DNA of 64,000 nt from Cellvibrionales bacterium UBA4435 (GTDB lineage Bacteria; Pseudomonadota; Gammaproteobacteria; Pseudomonadales; Porticoccaceae), in the NCBI GenBank assembly GCA_002390525.1, contig DGPR01000049.1:1-64000 (forward strand), in the 5' to 3' direction. The notes under the pieces are model-generated. The model did no database searches. It worked only from the letters and a program-made list of their open reading frames with translations, and was not told the DNA's origin. How positions within the stretch are numbered: position 1 is the stretch's first letter; each line of letters begins with the position of its first letter. The translations under genes and the position numbers were made by a program. Positions 51,437 to 62,180 of the stretch are shown one piece after another.

Positions 51437-51606
51437 GAAAAATTTCCAAGGATGAGATTACTTTAGAATTTATTGCGTCCTCAGTCTGCGACCAATAAAA
51501 TATTAACTTCATGATTTAATATAAATCAGGTGATAGGCTAATGCCAATAAAAATTTTAGGGAGTTTTTACAAAAGAGTGGCGCTGTTATACTAATTAAAG
51601 GAGTAC

Positions 51607-52461
51607 ATGAGATCATTTATTATGTTAATCGATAAAAAATTGATAAAAGATATTAAAATCAATGTTGCCAGATCTTTATCAGAAGATATTGGTGATGGCG
51701 ACATTACAGCCCAACTTATTCCAAAGAATGTAGTATCTGATGCACTCGTTGTTACTAGAGAAAAGGCGATCCTTTGTGGTCAGGCTTGGTTTGATGAAGT
51801 ATTTAATCAACTAGATCAACGTGTTACAGTAAAATGGCTAGTTCAGGATGGTGCAAGATTGGAACCAGATCAGCATATATGCACGCTTAACGGTCCGGCT
51901 CGAAGTCTTTTAACAGGAGAAAGAGTCGCACTCAATTTTCTTCAAACTTTATCTGGCACAGCTACGACAGCTCGAGAATACGCCACATTAGCCTCTGAAA
52001 GTGGAGTTGAGATTCTAGACACTCGAAAAACAATTCCAGGACTGCGGTTAGCTCAAAAATATGCTGTATTTACTGGAGGATGTAAAAATCATCGACTCGG
52101 ACTGTATGATGCATTTCTTATTAAGGAGAATCATATTACTGCATGTGGTGGTATCAAGTCCGCTATTCTTAAAGCTAAAGAAATTTCTCCTGATAAACCG
52201 ATTGAAGTAGAAGTAGAAAGTTTATCAGAACTCACTGAAGCGCTAGATGCTCAGGTTGATATAGTCATGCTGGACAATTTCGATAAAAAAATGATGCAAC
52301 GAGCAATAGCAATGAATACAGGGGATACTAAAATAGAAATATCCGGAAATATAGATAAAAACAACTTATCTAAACAAGTAATTATGAATGTGGACTATTT
52401 ATCCTCTGGAAGCCTAACTAAAAATTGCCAAGCGATAGATTTTTCTATGAGGCTTCTATAA
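51607..52461 (+). CDS. nadC: Nicotinate-nucleotide pyrophosphorylase (carboxylating)
   Basis: Converts quinolinate and PRPP to nicotinate mononucleotide in de novo NAD synthesis. The 284-residue protein has EDIGDGDITAQLIP, AKLCGQAWF-type AILCGQAWF, LNFLQTLSGTATTAREYA, the core DTRKTIPGLRLAQKYAVFTG with GGCKNHRLGLYDAFLIKENH, and EVEVESL. AAGGAG precedes the ATG at 51607 closely (three bases); an ATG at 51622 is possible. A -10-like TATACT lies at 51587-51592. The stop overlaps coaE. Confidence 0.95.
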   Translation: MRSFIMLIDKKLIKDIKINVARSLSEDIGDGDITAQLIPKNVVSDALVVTREKAILCGQAWFDEVFNQLDQRVTVKWLVQDGARLEPDQHICTLNGPARSLLTGERVALNFLQTLSGTATTAREYATLASESGVEILDTRKTIPGLRLAQKYAVFTGGCKNHRLGLYDAFLIKENHITACGGIKSAILKAKEISPDKPIEVEVESLSELTEALDAQVDIVMLDNFDKKMMQRAIAMNTGDTKIEISGNIDKNNLSKQVIMNVDYLSSGSLTKNCQAIDFSMRLL

Positions 52462-53063
52462 TGACATTTGTTGTCGGACTCACTGGTGGTATTGGTAGTG
52501 GCAAAAGCACAGCCGGGCATTATTTTGAAGCATTGGGTATCGAGGTAATTAATGTTGATTTGATATCAAAAAATTTAGTGGAGACAGATTTAGATCTCCA
52601 TCTTAAAATTTCCGGATATTTTGGTAAAAAAAGTTTACTTGGAGATGGTTCTTTAAATAGATTATATATAAGACATGAAATCTTTAACTCTTCAAAAAAA
52701 AAGATGTGGCTGGAAGAACTTTTGCACCCACCAATTAAAGATCGAGTTTTAAGATCCCTAAGGTATAGTTTAAGTGAATACGTAATACTAGAGTCACCAC
52801 TGTTGCTAGAAACCGATCAATATAAGCTAACGGACAGAATTTTAGTAATAGATGTCTCAAAAGAAGTGCAAATTCTTCGTGTTCAAAAGCGAGATAGAAT
52901 ATCTGCGGATGCAATTGAAGCTATAATCACATCACAAATGCCAAGAATGCAAAAATTGAAACTCGCTAATGATGTTGTCGAAAATACTGGTAGCATTGAA
53001 AAATTTAAGCTTAAGATAGAGTGTTTACACAAAAACTACCTTACTTTAGCAGAGGAGCTATAA
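52461..53063 (+). CDS. coaE: Dephospho-CoA kinase
   Basis: Phosphorylates dephospho-CoA in the last step of CoA synthesis. From the ATG at 52461 it is 200 residues: FVVGLTGGIGSGKSTAGHYF (P-loop), ALGIEVINVDLISKNLVE, the LLETDQYKLTDRILVIDVSK region and RVQKRDRISADAIEAII. TAATG overlap with nadC and family alignment decide the start over the frame's 52425. Confidence 0.96.
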   Translation: MTFVVGLTGGIGSGKSTAGHYFEALGIEVINVDLISKNLVETDLDLHLKISGYFGKKSLLGDGSLNRLYIRHEIFNSSKKKMWLEELLHPPIKDRVLRSLRYSLSEYVILESPLLLETDQYKLTDRILVIDVSKEVQILRVQKRDRISADAIEAIITSQMPRMQKLKLANDVVENTGSIEKFKLKIECLHKNYLTLAEEL

Positions 53064-53091
53064 ATTTTTACCTTTTCTGTAGAATGCAAAA

Positions 53092-53340
53092 ATGGAGAGA
53101 TTTATCAAAAAATCAGACAGCATGAAAGATGTAGCCGAAGTCTTTTGTCCTACCTGTAGGAAGGCTGTCACTTGGAACAAAAGCTCACTTCATAGACCGT
53201 TCTGCTCTATTCGTTGCAAGCAGATCGATTTTGGTGAATGGGCCACGGAAGGTTTTAAAATTCCAGATAAAGAAAATAACACAGATCTTGGTAACTCGGA
53301 AAAAGAGAAGAATGAAGATAGTCAATATCACGATCTATAA
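53092..53340 (+). CDS. yacG: DNA gyrase inhibitor YacG (zinc protein)
   Basis: Small zinc protein that binds GyrB and inhibits gyrase in E. coli. Four cysteines in VFCPTCRKAVTW and RPFCSIRCKQID form the zinc ribbon, followed by DFGEWATEGFKIP; the tail is acidic. Start choice is uncertain: ATG at 53092 (82 residues) or 53122 (72 residues). Convergent with mutT, whose stop it overlaps by six bases. Confidence 0.9.
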   Translation: MERFIKKSDSMKDVAEVFCPTCRKAVTWNKSSLHRPFCSIRCKQIDFGEWATEGFKIPDKENNTDLGNSEKEKNEDSQYHDL

Positions 53341-53727
53341 CATTTTTATGTTTTCTAGAATACGGTCGTCTGCCGCCGGAAATTTGTAAGAAATTAATTC
53401 ATCTATTGAAACCCAAGCAATATCTTGACCCTCATTGCCTATAGCATCACCAGAAAAATTTTTTACCATCCACACATCCATAAATATCTGTTTTTCAGGG
53501 TAGTCAAAATCAAATTTCATAAATGGAGTTGGATCAATAACAGAAATGGCTAATTCCTCTTCAAGCTCTCTTCTTAATGCGTCAACAGGTAACTCACCCA
53601 CTTCTACTTTACCACCAGGAAACTCCCACAAGCATCCTTGGAATAAATGTTTCTTTCTTTTAGAGATTAAAATCTTATGATTTGACCTTATAATTAACCC
53701 TACAACAACATGCACCCTGTTCATCAA
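53335..53727 (-). CDS. mutT: MutT-type Nudix 8-oxo-dGTP diphosphatase
   Basis: Hydrolyses 8-oxo-dGTP to prevent A:T to C:G mutation. The 130-residue protein matches MutT length. The Nudix box is GGKVEVGELPVDALRRELEEE, with EFPGGKVE and the following AISV. Start overlaps the argJ stop by four bases (ATGA). The order secA-argJ-mutT-yacG-coaE matches Pseudomonas. Confidence 0.94.
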   Translation of the reverse strand: MMNRVHVVVGLIIRSNHKILISKRKKHLFQGCLWEFPGGKVEVGELPVDALRRELEEELAISVIDPTPFMKFDFDYPEKQIFMDVWMVKNFSGDAIGNEGQDIAWVSIDELISYKFPAADDRILENIKML

Positions 53728-54941
53728 CTTCGATATTCTGAATTTATTTTGATATAGTCATGCGACAAATCCGTAGTGTAAATTATTTCTGAAGAATCCC
53801 CTCGATTAAGATTGATATTAATAGATAAAGATTCCTTATCCATAATCTCTTGACCAAAATTTTCCATATAGCTAGAAGCCCTTCCTCCGTTCTCAGCAAT
53901 AAGAACATCGTCAAGATAAATCTGTATTTTTTTAATGTCTAGATCTAATACTCCTGACATGCCAATTGCTGAGAGAATTCTTCCCCAATTTGGATCGGAA
54001 GCAAAAAGAGCAGTCTTTACCAATGATGATTCAGCTATCGAGTAGCCTACCCGTAAGCATTCCGATGCTGTCTTTCCAGAAGATACTCTCACTGTAACGA
54101 ACTTAGTTGCCCCTTCTCCATCTTGAACGACTTGACAAGCTAGAGATAAAAAAATATCTTTTAGATTGTCTATAAATATTTTCTGGTCATCTAAAGATAA
54201 TTCAGAAAAATCTACTCCAGACAATCCTGTTGCAACCAAAATTGCCGAGTCATTGGTAGACATATCTCCATCAACAGTAATTCGATTAAAGGAGCAATCT
54301 ACTGCGTTTCTGATAATCTCTTTAATTAATTCTTGGTCAATTGCAATATCTGTAGCAATATAAGTTAGCATGGTAGCCATATCTGGCCTTATCATCCCAG
54401 AGCCTTTTGCTATACCTGTAATAATAATATTTTTCTCACTCAGCTTTAACTTAACACTAGCTCCTTTTGGCCTTGTATCAGTGGTAAGTATAGACATTGC
54501 AGCTGTATCCCAACCATTTTCAGATAGTGAAGACAGTGCTGATGGTAGAGCTGAAATAATTTTTTCAATAGGCAGATATTCACCAATAACGCCAGTAGAG
54601 AAAGGTAAAACTGTTTCCTTGTTTACCGACATAGACTTTGCGAGAGACTCACAAATAGACTCTGCATGCTGTCTACCTAAATCCCCAGTTCCAGCGTTAG
54701 CATTACCAGTATTGGTAACTAAATAACGAATTTTATTTGAATAGATCCGCTCTTTAGCAAGCTTAACTGGTGCTGCGCAAAACAAGTTTTTTGTAAATGA
54801 TCCACCAACAGTACTTCCCTCAGCTAACTCCATAACAACTAAATCTTTTTTTCCTGATTTTTTGATGCCTGCACTTGAAGCACCTAATCTAAAGCCAGGT
54901 ACAGGATACATTTTTGGAAAAAAATCTTTACCAACAGCCAT
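53724..54941 (-). CDS. argJ: Bifunctional glutamate N-acetyltransferase / acetylornithine transacetylase
   Basis: Recycles the acetyl group in arginine synthesis. The 405-residue precursor self-cleaves at the Thr of KGSGMIRPDMATMLTYIATD (ATMLTYIATD; cleavage before the Thr is the family rule), giving alpha and beta chains. Other signatures are GSTVGGSFTKNLFCAAPVK (core TKNLFCAAPV), NTGNANAGTG and ASDPNWGRILSAIGMSG. It lies between secA and mutT as in Pseudomonas. Whether it does both reactions is not visible. Confidence 0.95.
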   Translation of the reverse strand: MAVGKDFFPKMYPVPGFRLGASSAGIKKSGKKDLVVMELAEGSTVGGSFTKNLFCAAPVKLAKERIYSNKIRYLVTNTGNANAGTGDLGRQHAESICESLAKSMSVNKETVLPFSTGVIGEYLPIEKIISALPSALSSLSENGWDTAAMSILTTDTRPKGASVKLKLSEKNIIITGIAKGSGMIRPDMATMLTYIATDIAIDQELIKEIIRNAVDCSFNRITVDGDMSTNDSAILVATGLSGVDFSELSLDDQKIFIDNLKDIFLSLACQVVQDGEGATKFVTVRVSSGKTASECLRVGYSIAESSLVKTALFASDPNWGRILSAIGMSGVLDLDIKKIQIYLDDVLIAENGGRASSYMENFGQEIMDKESLSININLNRGDSSEIIYTTDLSHDYIKINSEYRS

Positions 54942-54990
54942 ACATTTCTCACAATAACTTTAATATTACATTAAAATAAAAACTGTTTTT

Positions 54991-57699
54991 TTATTTTAAT
55001 TTACCACAACATTGTTTGAATTTTTTTCCATTACCACAAGGGCAAGGGTCATTTCTTCCAATCTTTTGGGTTGGTCTAATAAATGGTTTTATTGAGGTTG
55101 ATTTTTGAGTGGCATCAATTTTAGGTTTAGCAGCGCTAATAGATGAAACAGAGTCATGTTGCATTTTAAGGTTCTGTTTCTGCTGACTTTCTCTCTTTAT
55201 ACGCTCTAATTCCTCAATTTCATCACGGCTCCGAACTTCCGCCTTGCTCAAAAAGCGAATGGTCTCCGATTTTATATTCTCCAACATCTGCTGAAATAAC
55301 TCAAAAGATTCACGTTTATATTCTTGTCTTGGATTTTTTTGTGCGTAAGCTCGAAGATTTATACCCTGTCGCAAATAATCCATCCGAGATAAATGCTCTT
55401 TCCATAAAGTATCTAAAACCTGGAGCATTAGCTGTCTTTCAATCATGTGAATGTCCTCACCAACCGAAGATACTTTTTTTGCATATGCATCTTTTGACAT
55501 TTCTTGAATTTTTAATCGAATAGATTCTTCATTTAAAAGATCATCATTATTTAACCAATCTTGAACTTTTATTTCTAAATTATAATTTGCCAAAAAGTGT
55601 TTTTCTAATCCTAAGACATCCCATTGCTCCATTAGACTTTCAGGAGGGAGATAATAGCTGATTGAAGTGTCAACCACATCTTCTCTAATTTTTTCTATAA
55701 TATCACTAATATCATCTTCTTCTAAAAGTTCGTTTCTTTGTTGGTATATAACTTGTCTCTGATCGTTTGCAACATCGTCATATTCTAGTAAATTTTTACG
55801 CATGTCATAATTTCTACCTTCAACTTTCTTTTGAGCTTTTTCAATAGCACCAGTAACCATTCGATGTTCAATTGACTCTCCTTTTTTCATACCTAATGAG
55901 CGCATCATATTTTTTACACTATCTGAAGCAAATAACCTCATTAATGGATCTTCCATAGACAGATAAAAACGTGATAAGCCAGGATCTCCTTGTCTACCAG
56001 CTCTGCCTCGTAATTGGTTATCAATTCGTCTTGATTCATGGCGCTCCGTACACAAGATATGTAGGCCTCCAGCCTCAATCACTTTATCATGTCGAATTTT
56101 CCATTCAGCTTTTATAAGTTTTATTTTGTCTTCGTTAGTGGTTTTTTGCTCTGATAAAAGAGCCTCCCAGTTACCACCAAGAACTATATCAGTTCCACGA
56201 CCAGCCATATTTGTTGCAATAGTTACTGTTCCAGGTATCCCTGCCTGAGAAATTATTTGTGCTTCTTTTTCATGGTGTTTTGCATTTAAAACTTGGTGTG
56301 GAATTTTTGCTTTTTCCAATCTTGCTGACATCTCTTCTGAGCTCTCAATAGTTGCTGTACCAACCAATACTGGTGCATTTTTCGCAATACATGATTTAAC
56401 ATCGGCAACTACTGCATCATATTTTTCATCTGTCGTAAGATAAATCAAATCATTCAGATCTACCCTGGCCACTGGAAGATTTGTCGGTATAACAACTACT
56501 GGTAATCCATATATCTGGTGAAATTCATATGCTTCAGTATCGGCTGTTCCCGTCATACCTGACAATTTATCATAAAGACGAAAGTAGTTTTGAAACGTAG
56601 TGGATGCCATAGTTTGACTTTCACTCTGGATATCAACACCTTCTTTTGCCTCTATCGCCTGATGGAGGCCCTCCGATAGTCTTCTCCCAGGCATAGTTCT
56701 ACCGGTATGCTCATCAATTAAAATAACTTGTTTGTCTTTTACAATATATTCAATATTTTTGCTAAAAAGATGATGGGCCTTGAGAGCTGATTGAATATGA
56801 TGCAAAAGTGATAAATTGATAGAATTATAAAGACTATCATTCTTTTGAAGTAAGCTTTCACTCTCTAAAATAAGTTCTATTTTGCAATGGCCGTCTTCTG
56901 TGAGTTCAACCTGTCGCATTTTTTCATCTATAGTAAAATCACCTGATTTTTCCTCCGTAGACGGTAATAAAGTTGAAATTAACTTATTGATTTTTATATA
57001 CAGGGATGAACTATCTTCTGCAGCTCCAGAGATAATCAGTGGTGTTCTCGCTTCATCAATAAGGATTGAATCAACTTCATCGATAACAGCAAAATTTAGT
57101 CCTCGCTGTAACTTGTCCTCGGTGCGTAGAATCATATTATCACGGAGGTAATCGAACCCAAATTCATTATTCGTTCCAAATGTAATATCTGCGCGATAAG
57201 CTATTAATTTTTCCTCTGGAGTCATACCTGACGAAATAACTCCAACTTTCATACCCAGTAATTCGTATATAGGTGCCATCCATTCTGCATCTCTATTAGC
57301 CAAATAATCATTGACTGTAACTATGTGTACTCCTTCCCCACTAAGACTATTAAGATATGCAGGTAAAGTGGCCATGAGTGTTTTACCTTCACCAGTCCTC
57401 ATCTCTGCAATTCGACCTTCATGGAGCACAACTCCTCCAATCATTTGGACGTCAAAATGCCTCAGTCCCAAAGTTCTCTTGGCTGACTCCCTTACAATAG
57501 CGAAAGCTTCTGGAAGAATTTGATCTAGTGACTCACCATCCTTAAACCTAAGCTGAAATTCTTCTGTTTTTTTTCTCAGAAGACCATCTTCCAATAAAGA
57601 AACTTGATTTTCAAAAGAATTTATTCGGTCTACGATTTTTCGTATTCTTTTAACTTCTCTCTCATTTTTACTACCAAAAAGTTTTGCAAAAAATTTCAT
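54991..57699 (-). CDS. secA: Preprotein translocase ATPase SecA
   Basis: Motor of Sec-dependent export. The 902-residue protein has the DEAD motor ([39 protein letters not shown]), the preprotein cross-linking domain, [37 protein letters not shown], and the C-terminal zinc motif [20 protein letters not shown]. It sits between lpxC and argJ. A 31-codon hydrophobic ORF lies in its 205-base leader, the position where enterobacteria carry secM; control by that ORF is a hypothesis. Confidence 0.98.
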   Translation of the reverse strand: MKFFAKLFGSKNEREVKRIRKIVDRINSFENQVSLLEDGLLRKKTEEFQLRFKDGESLDQILPEAFAIVRESAKRTLGLRHFDVQMIGGVVLHEGRIAEMRTGEGKTLMATLPAYLNSLSGEGVHIVTVNDYLANRDAEWMAPIYELLGMKVGVISSGMTPEEKLIAYRADITFGTNNEFGFDYLRDNMILRTEDKLQRGLNFAVIDEVDSILIDEARTPLIISGAAEDSSSLYIKINKLISTLLPSTEEKSGDFTIDEKMRQVELTEDGHCKIELILESESLLQKNDSLYNSINLSLLHHIQSALKAHHLFSKNIEYIVKDKQVILIDEHTGRTMPGRRLSEGLHQAIEAKEGVDIQSESQTMASTTFQNYFRLYDKLSGMTGTADTEAYEFHQIYGLPVVVIPTNLPVARVDLNDLIYLTTDEKYDAVVADVKSCIAKNAPVLVGTATIESSEEMSARLEKAKIPHQVLNAKHHEKEAQIISQAGIPGTVTIATNMAGRGTDIVLGGNWEALLSEQKTTNEDKIKLIKAEWKIRHDKVIEAGGLHILCTERHESRRIDNQLRGRAGRQGDPGLSRFYLSMEDPLMRLFASDSVKNMMRSLGMKKGESIEHRMVTGAIEKAQKKVEGRNYDMRKNLLEYDDVANDQRQVIYQQRNELLEEDDISDIIEKIREDVVDTSISYYLPPESLMEQWDVLGLEKHFLANYNLEIKVQDWLNNDDLLNEESIRLKIQEMSKDAYAKKVSSVGEDIHMIERQLMLQVLDTLWKEHLSRMDYLRQGINLRAYAQKNPRQEYKRESFELFQQMLENIKSETIRFLSKAEVRSRDEIEELERIKRESQQKQNLKMQHDSVSSISAAKPKIDATQKSTSIKPFIRPTQKIGRNDPCPCGNGKKFKQCCGKLK

Positions 57700-57721
57700 T
57701 TTTGTTCCAGAGTGATTCTGA

Positions 57722-57817
57722 TCAAATAATTAATCTATTTAGAACAGTAAATATGTACATAGCTATAAAAAACCACATTGCTAAAATTACATGGGTATAC
57801 AGTACAGACGCTCCCAT
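57722..57817 (-). CDS. Possible 31-residue hydrophobic leader peptide upstream of secA
   Basis: ATG at 57817 opens 31 codons: [20 protein letters not shown] then [11 protein letters not shown] and TGA, one predicted membrane helix. It starts after an in-frame TAA and ends about 20 bases before the secA ATG. No strong ribosome-binding site is visible. It lacks the SecM arrest motif (FxxxxWIxxxxGIRAGP), so any link to secA translation is inference. Confidence 0.35.
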   Translation of the reverse strand: MGASVLYTHVILAMWFFIAMYIFTVLNRLII

Positions 57818-57904
57818 GAATTAGTCTAGATTTAGTGTAGATTCTTTTAAACGTACCATCTTTTGTTACAAGTCATCATACTTAATTATTAATATTTGAC
57901 TCAT

Positions 57905-58819
57905 TTATGCTGTCAGTAAAGGTTTTGTGTAAGAAATTGGAACCTCATCTTCATTATTTTCAAAGGTAACTAGCTCCCAAGCATCTTTTTCTGAAATCAA
58001 TTTCCTTAAAAGCGCATTATTAAGACCATGTCCAGACTTATGGCCAACATACTCACCGATGAGGCTATTTCCTAATAAATATAAATCACCAATTGCATCT
58101 AAAATTTTATGCTTAACAAATTCGTCCTCGTAACGAAGTCCATCCTCGTTCAAAACCTGAAATTCATCGACTACAATAGCGTTATCCATACTCCCGCCAC
58201 GAGCTAGTCCCTGGGATCTCAAGTACTCAATTTCATGCATAAAACCAAATGTACGTGCTCGACTAACTTCCTTTACAAAGGAGGTTGTAGAGAAATCAAC
58301 TGAGGTTTGAAGAGTTCGATTACTAAAAGCTGGGTGATCAAAATCGATAGAAAACCCTACTTTAAAGCCATTAAAAGGTTTGAAGGATGCACTTTTATCT
58401 CCATCATCTACTGTTATCTCTCTTTTTATTCGTATAAATTTCTTCGGTTTCTCTTGTTCTTTTATGCCTGCTGACTGAAGTAAAAAAACAAACGGACTAG
58501 CACTACCATCCATTATAGGTACTTCTGGGGCGGTAATATCAATGATAGCGTTATCTATACCTAAACCAGCCATAGCTGATAATAAATGTTCAACTGTTGA
58601 CACGCGAACTGCACCTTTAGTTAAAGTTGTCGAGAGCATTGTATCTCCAACATTTTCTGCTATTGCATTTATTTCTACTGGTGGATTTAAATCAGAGCGT
58701 CGAAAAATAATACCTGTATCAACTGGAGCTGGATGGAGTGTGAGAAAAACTTTTTCTCCAGTATGAAGACCTATTCCGGTGGCCTGTATCATATTATTTA
58801 GTGTACGCTGTCTCATCAT
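57905..58819 (-). CDS. lpxC: UDP-3-O-acyl-N-acetylglucosamine deacetylase
   Basis: Zinc amidase that commits UDP-acyl-GlcNAc to lipid A. The protein of about 304 residues from [20 protein letters not shown] has [19 protein letters not shown] with a zinc His, and [19 protein letters not shown] with HKxxD ligands, then [14 protein letters not shown]. coli LpxC is 305 residues, which argues for the ATG at 58819 (or 58816) over the frame's 58852. In E. coli its level is controlled by FtsH, also in this window. Confidence 0.96.
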   Translation of the reverse strand: MMRQRTLNNMIQATGIGLHTGEKVFLTLHPAPVDTGIIFRRSDLNPPVEINAIAENVGDTMLSTTLTKGAVRVSTVEHLLSAMAGLGIDNAIIDITAPEVPIMDGSASPFVFLLQSAGIKEQEKPKKFIRIKREITVDDGDKSASFKPFNGFKVGFSIDFDHPAFSNRTLQTSVDFSTTSFVKEVSRARTFGFMHEIEYLRSQGLARGGSMDNAIVVDEFQVLNEDGLRYEDEFVKHKILDAIGDLYLLGNSLIGEYVGHKSGHGLNNALLRKLISEKDAWELVTFENNEDEVPISYTKPLLTA

Positions 58820-58889
58820 CTTTCTTATTTTCCAAGATATTCTTTCCAACATAAAATAAAGTTATACTAGACTCAAATAATACAGTACC

Positions 58890-60083
58890 TTAATCAGCCT
58901 GACAGCGCAAAAATGCTGGAATATCAAGATAATCCTCTGAATCGACTGATAAGTCTTTATCTACATCTGAATCTGAATCTTCATCTGATAATTTGTTCCC
59001 ATTACGGAGTATAGTGGGTCTTTCAATTTCAGCCCAATTTATTTCGCCTCCTGAGCTAGTTTTTGTTTCGATTTTTTGTATATCTTCTTCTGGGTGATCT
59101 ACTCCAACAGGGATAAACATTGGTTTATCTTCAAGACTTAAACCTGTAGCAACTACGGTAACTCTAAGGATATCATCTAGGGAAGGGTCAATAACAGTTC
59201 CAACTACCACAGTAGCGTTCTCAGAACTAAGATCGTTGGCCCTCTCCAAAATATCATTATATTCACCTAGAGTGACGTCCTCTCCAGCTGTTATGTTTAC
59301 CAATATACCTTTGGCTCCTTGCAAATTTATATCTTCAAGTAACGGACTTTGTATAGCTTTTTCAGCTGCCTCAATAGCTCTATCTAATCCTGATGCTTCA
59401 CCTGTTCCCATCATAGCTTGTCCCATCTCAGACATAACTGCTTTAACATCTGCAAAATCCATATTAATAAGGCCGGGTCTTATCATTAAGTCAGCAATTC
59501 CTTTAACTGCACCTAAAAGGACATCATTTGCTGCACTAAATGCATCAAGTAGAGTTGCAGATCTACCTAAAACCTCAAGAAGTTTCTCATTTGGTACTGT
59601 TATAAGAGAGTCAACTTTTTCTTTAAGTTCTTTCAATCCTTCTTCTGCGACAGTCATCCTCTTTTTCCCCTCCCAAACAAAAGGACGAGTAACTACAGCA
59701 ACTGAAAGGATCCCTAAATCTTTAGCTATATCGGCAACAATTGGTGCAGCTCCAGTTCCAGTACCACCTCCCATACCAGCAGTAATAAAGACCATATCAG
59801 CGCCAACTAGCGCTTCAGAAATTCGTTCACGATCCTCTAATGCTGCTTGGCGACCAACTTCTGGGTTGGCGCCTGCACCTAATCCTTTAGTAAGACCGCT
59901 ACCAATCTGTAAAATTGTAGCATCGATGTCTTGAAGTGCTTGCGCGTCGGTATTTGCAGATATAAATTCAACACCAGTTACGCCACTTTTAATCATATGT
60001 TTCAGGGCATTGCCACCTCCACCCCCAACACCTACTACTCTTATTTCTGCACTATCTAGTGTATTATCTATTATATGAAACAT
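58890..60083 (-). CDS. ftsZ: Cell division protein FtsZ
   Basis: Tubulin-like GTPase forming the division ring. The 397-residue protein has [18 protein letters not shown], the GTP signature [31 protein letters not shown], and the C-terminal peptide [14 protein letters not shown] that binds FtsA/ZipA; the usual basic residue before Gln is Cys here. ftsA precedes it by 38 bases. Confidence 0.98.
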   Translation of the reverse strand: MFHIIDNTLDSAEIRVVGVGGGGGNALKHMIKSGVTGVEFISANTDAQALQDIDATILQIGSGLTKGLGAGANPEVGRQAALEDRERISEALVGADMVFITAGMGGGTGTGAAPIVADIAKDLGILSVAVVTRPFVWEGKKRMTVAEEGLKELKEKVDSLITVPNEKLLEVLGRSATLLDAFSAANDVLLGAVKGIADLMIRPGLINMDFADVKAVMSEMGQAMMGTGEASGLDRAIEAAEKAIQSPLLEDINLQGAKGILVNITAGEDVTLGEYNDILERANDLSSENATVVVGTVIDPSLDDILRVTVVATGLSLEDKPMFIPVGVDHPEEDIQKIETKTSSGGEINWAEIERPTILRNGNKLSDEDSDSDVDKDLSVDSEDYLDIPAFLRCQAD

Positions 60084-60121
60084 AACTTTTACCTCTTATT
60101 TAATCTTAAATATAAAATTAT

Positions 60122-61360
60122 CTATAAACTTTCCTGAAACCAGCTTTTTACTGTCCCCACAAAACCTTTCCCACCATTTTTTGACCCCCTGCCCGGAACA
60201 GAACCCTCTAAAAGTTGCTGTTCGCCATATAAAACTAGTCCTACGCCTGTTGAGTAAATTGGATTATTAACTATTTCAGATAGCCCCTTGGTATTTTGTG
60301 GTGACCCCACTCTTACTGGCATATGAAATATTTCTTCTGCAAGCTCAATTACACCCTCCATTTTTGATGTTCCACCAGTAAGAACCATCCCTGCCGCTAC
60401 AAGATTTTCAAACCCACTTCGACGTAGCTCTGCTTGAACTAGTGAGAATAATTCTTCATATCTTGGTTCAACAACCTCAGCTAAAGCTTGCCGAGATAAA
60501 TCTCGAGGCGGTCGATCCCCAACACTTGGGACCTTAATAGTTTCCTCAGCAGCTGTTAATTTTGCTAAAGCACATGCATATTTAATCTTTAGTTCTTCAG
60601 CATGCGCTGTAGGTGTTCTGAGTGCATGAGCGATATCGTTAGTCACCTGATCACCTGCGATAGGTATTACACCAGTATGTCGAATTGCACCATCAGAAAA
60701 GATTGCTATATCAGTAGTGCCTCCACCAATATCTACCAAACATACACCAAGTTGCTTTTCATCTTCAGTCAACACAGCATAGCTTGAGGCGAGCTGCTCT
60801 AGAATAATATCGTCAACCTCCAAATTACATCTACGAATACATTTTTTTATATTTTGTGCAGCATTTGCTGCACAGGTAACAAGATGAACTTTTGATTCTA
60901 GGCGAACACCAGACATACCAAGTGGTTCATGGACTCCTTCCTGATTATCAATGATATATTCTTGAGGTAAAACATGGAGAATTTCTTGATCAGCAGGAAT
61001 AGCCACAGCTCTTGCTGCATCTATTACTCTCTCTATATCTAGAGGCAAAACCTCTTGATCCCGAATCGCGACTATACCATGGGAATTTAAGCTTCGAATA
61101 TGGCTCCCAGCAATACCTACAAAAACCGAATGTATATTACAGTCCCCCATTAACTCTGCTTCCTCAATAGCACGCTGTATAGAATTAACAGTTGCCTCTA
61201 TATTTACAACTACACCTTTTTTTAACCCAGAAGATGGTTGTAATCCTGCTCCTATTATTTCTAAAGCTCCCTCTGGACTTACCACTCCGACAATAGCTGC
61301 GACTTTCGAGGTTCCAATATCTAACCCAACTATCATTTGCTCTTCGTTTGTATTAGCCAT
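60122..61360 (-). CDS. ftsA: Cell division protein FtsA
   Basis: Actin-like protein that tethers FtsZ to the membrane. From the ATG at 61360 it is 412 residues: MIVGLDIGTSKVAAIVGVV, GIAGSHIRSLNSHGIVAI, VDIGGGTTDIAIFSDGAIRH, VLTGGTSKMEGVIELAE, and a C-terminal amphipathic tip VKSWFQESL for membrane anchoring. GAGG six bases before the ATG at 61360 favours it over the in-frame ATG at 61372. Confidence 0.96.
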   Translation of the reverse strand: MANTNEEQMIVGLDIGTSKVAAIVGVVSPEGALEIIGAGLQPSSGLKKGVVVNIEATVNSIQRAIEEAELMGDCNIHSVFVGIAGSHIRSLNSHGIVAIRDQEVLPLDIERVIDAARAVAIPADQEILHVLPQEYIIDNQEGVHEPLGMSGVRLESKVHLVTCAANAAQNIKKCIRRCNLEVDDIILEQLASSYAVLTEDEKQLGVCLVDIGGGTTDIAIFSDGAIRHTGVIPIAGDQVTNDIAHALRTPTAHAEELKIKYACALAKLTAAEETIKVPSVGDRPPRDLSRQALAEVVEPRYEELFSLVQAELRRSGFENLVAAGMVLTGGTSKMEGVIELAEEIFHMPVRVGSPQNTKGLSEIVNNPIYSTGVGLVLYGEQQLLEGSVPGRGSKNGGKGFVGTVKSWFQESL

Positions 61361-61381
61361 CTTTGACCTCATTTAAATTAT

Positions 61382-62146
61382 TTATTTCCATCTCACAGCT
61401 ATCCCATTGTCATATCTAATATCAACTCCATCCATATCAGTGCTGCTACTTTTCAAGGTCGCCATCCATATAATTAAAAACCGACGTATTTTTTCAATTA
61501 TCTGATCACGGCCAATTAAAATCTCAAGTCCATTAGATAAGGTTAATTTCCAAATACCCTGATTGTTATAGCTCAATTCTATAATTTTCAAACCTGCAGG
61601 CCGCAATAATAGACTAATCTCTTGATAGGTATTCATGATTAGTCGCTCAGAATTTTCCACTCCTGTCAGTACGGGCAAACTAGATAAATTTCTATTATTC
61701 AGATCTAGTATCTCACCCCTATCATTAAGAAAATTTCTATCTCCCCATCTTGCTAATGGAACCTCTTCAATTACTTTAACTTCTATACCGCTTGGCCACT
61801 TCCGTCTAACAAACGCTCTCTCTATCCAAGGGTGTGACTCAAGAAGAGAAGTTATTTTCATTAGATCTGAACTTAAAATCTTCGAATCAGAGACTGTAGT
61901 TATAATTAATTCTTTTACTTCTTTTTTTTCAATATTGCTGAAAGTGCCAAAAACCGAAATATTATTAATAGGTATGTCAAATTTGACAAAAAGATATTTA
62001 GCACTCCATATCATAGCAATGCCTATAATGACGATCGGTAGAATTTTTACTCCCTTAAAAAACCAATTAAGCCAATCACGCAAAAGGTGATAACGATCTT
62101 GCAATCTGAGGTCTCTGTTTCCTATTCGATTTATATGTGTTTTCAC
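61382..62146 (-). CDS. ftsQ: Cell division protein FtsQ
   Basis: Divisome protein linking early and late components. The 254-residue protein has a cytoplasmic N-terminus, one helix at about 36-53 (ILPIVIIGIAMIWSAKYLF), a POTRA domain (INNISVFGTFSNIEKKEV, WIERAFVRRKWPSGIEVKV) and the FtsQ beta domain with PLARWGDRNFLNDRGEI. The start is GTG. It is downstream of ddlB as in the usual division cluster. Confidence 0.94.
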   Translation of the reverse strand: MKTHINRIGNRDLRLQDRYHLLRDWLNWFFKGVKILPIVIIGIAMIWSAKYLFVKFDIPINNISVFGTFSNIEKKEVKELIITTVSDSKILSSDLMKITSLLESHPWIERAFVRRKWPSGIEVKVIEEVPLARWGDRNFLNDRGEILDLNNRNLSSLPVLTGVENSERLIMNTYQEISLLLRPAGLKIIELSYNNQGIWKLTLSNGLEILIGRDQIIEKIRRFLIIWMATLKSSSTDMDGVDIRYDNGIAVRWK

Positions 62147-62180
62147 GTTTCAGTGTTTCCTATCAATAATTAACAGATAA

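Noticed and set aside
57722-57817. SecM identity for the hydrophobic ORF before secA
   Set aside because: No arrest motif and it is far shorter than SecM; kept only as a possible leader ORF.
59236-59934. 232-codon plus-strand ORF
   Set aside because: It lies wholly within ftsZ on the other strand; a shadow of the ftsZ codons.
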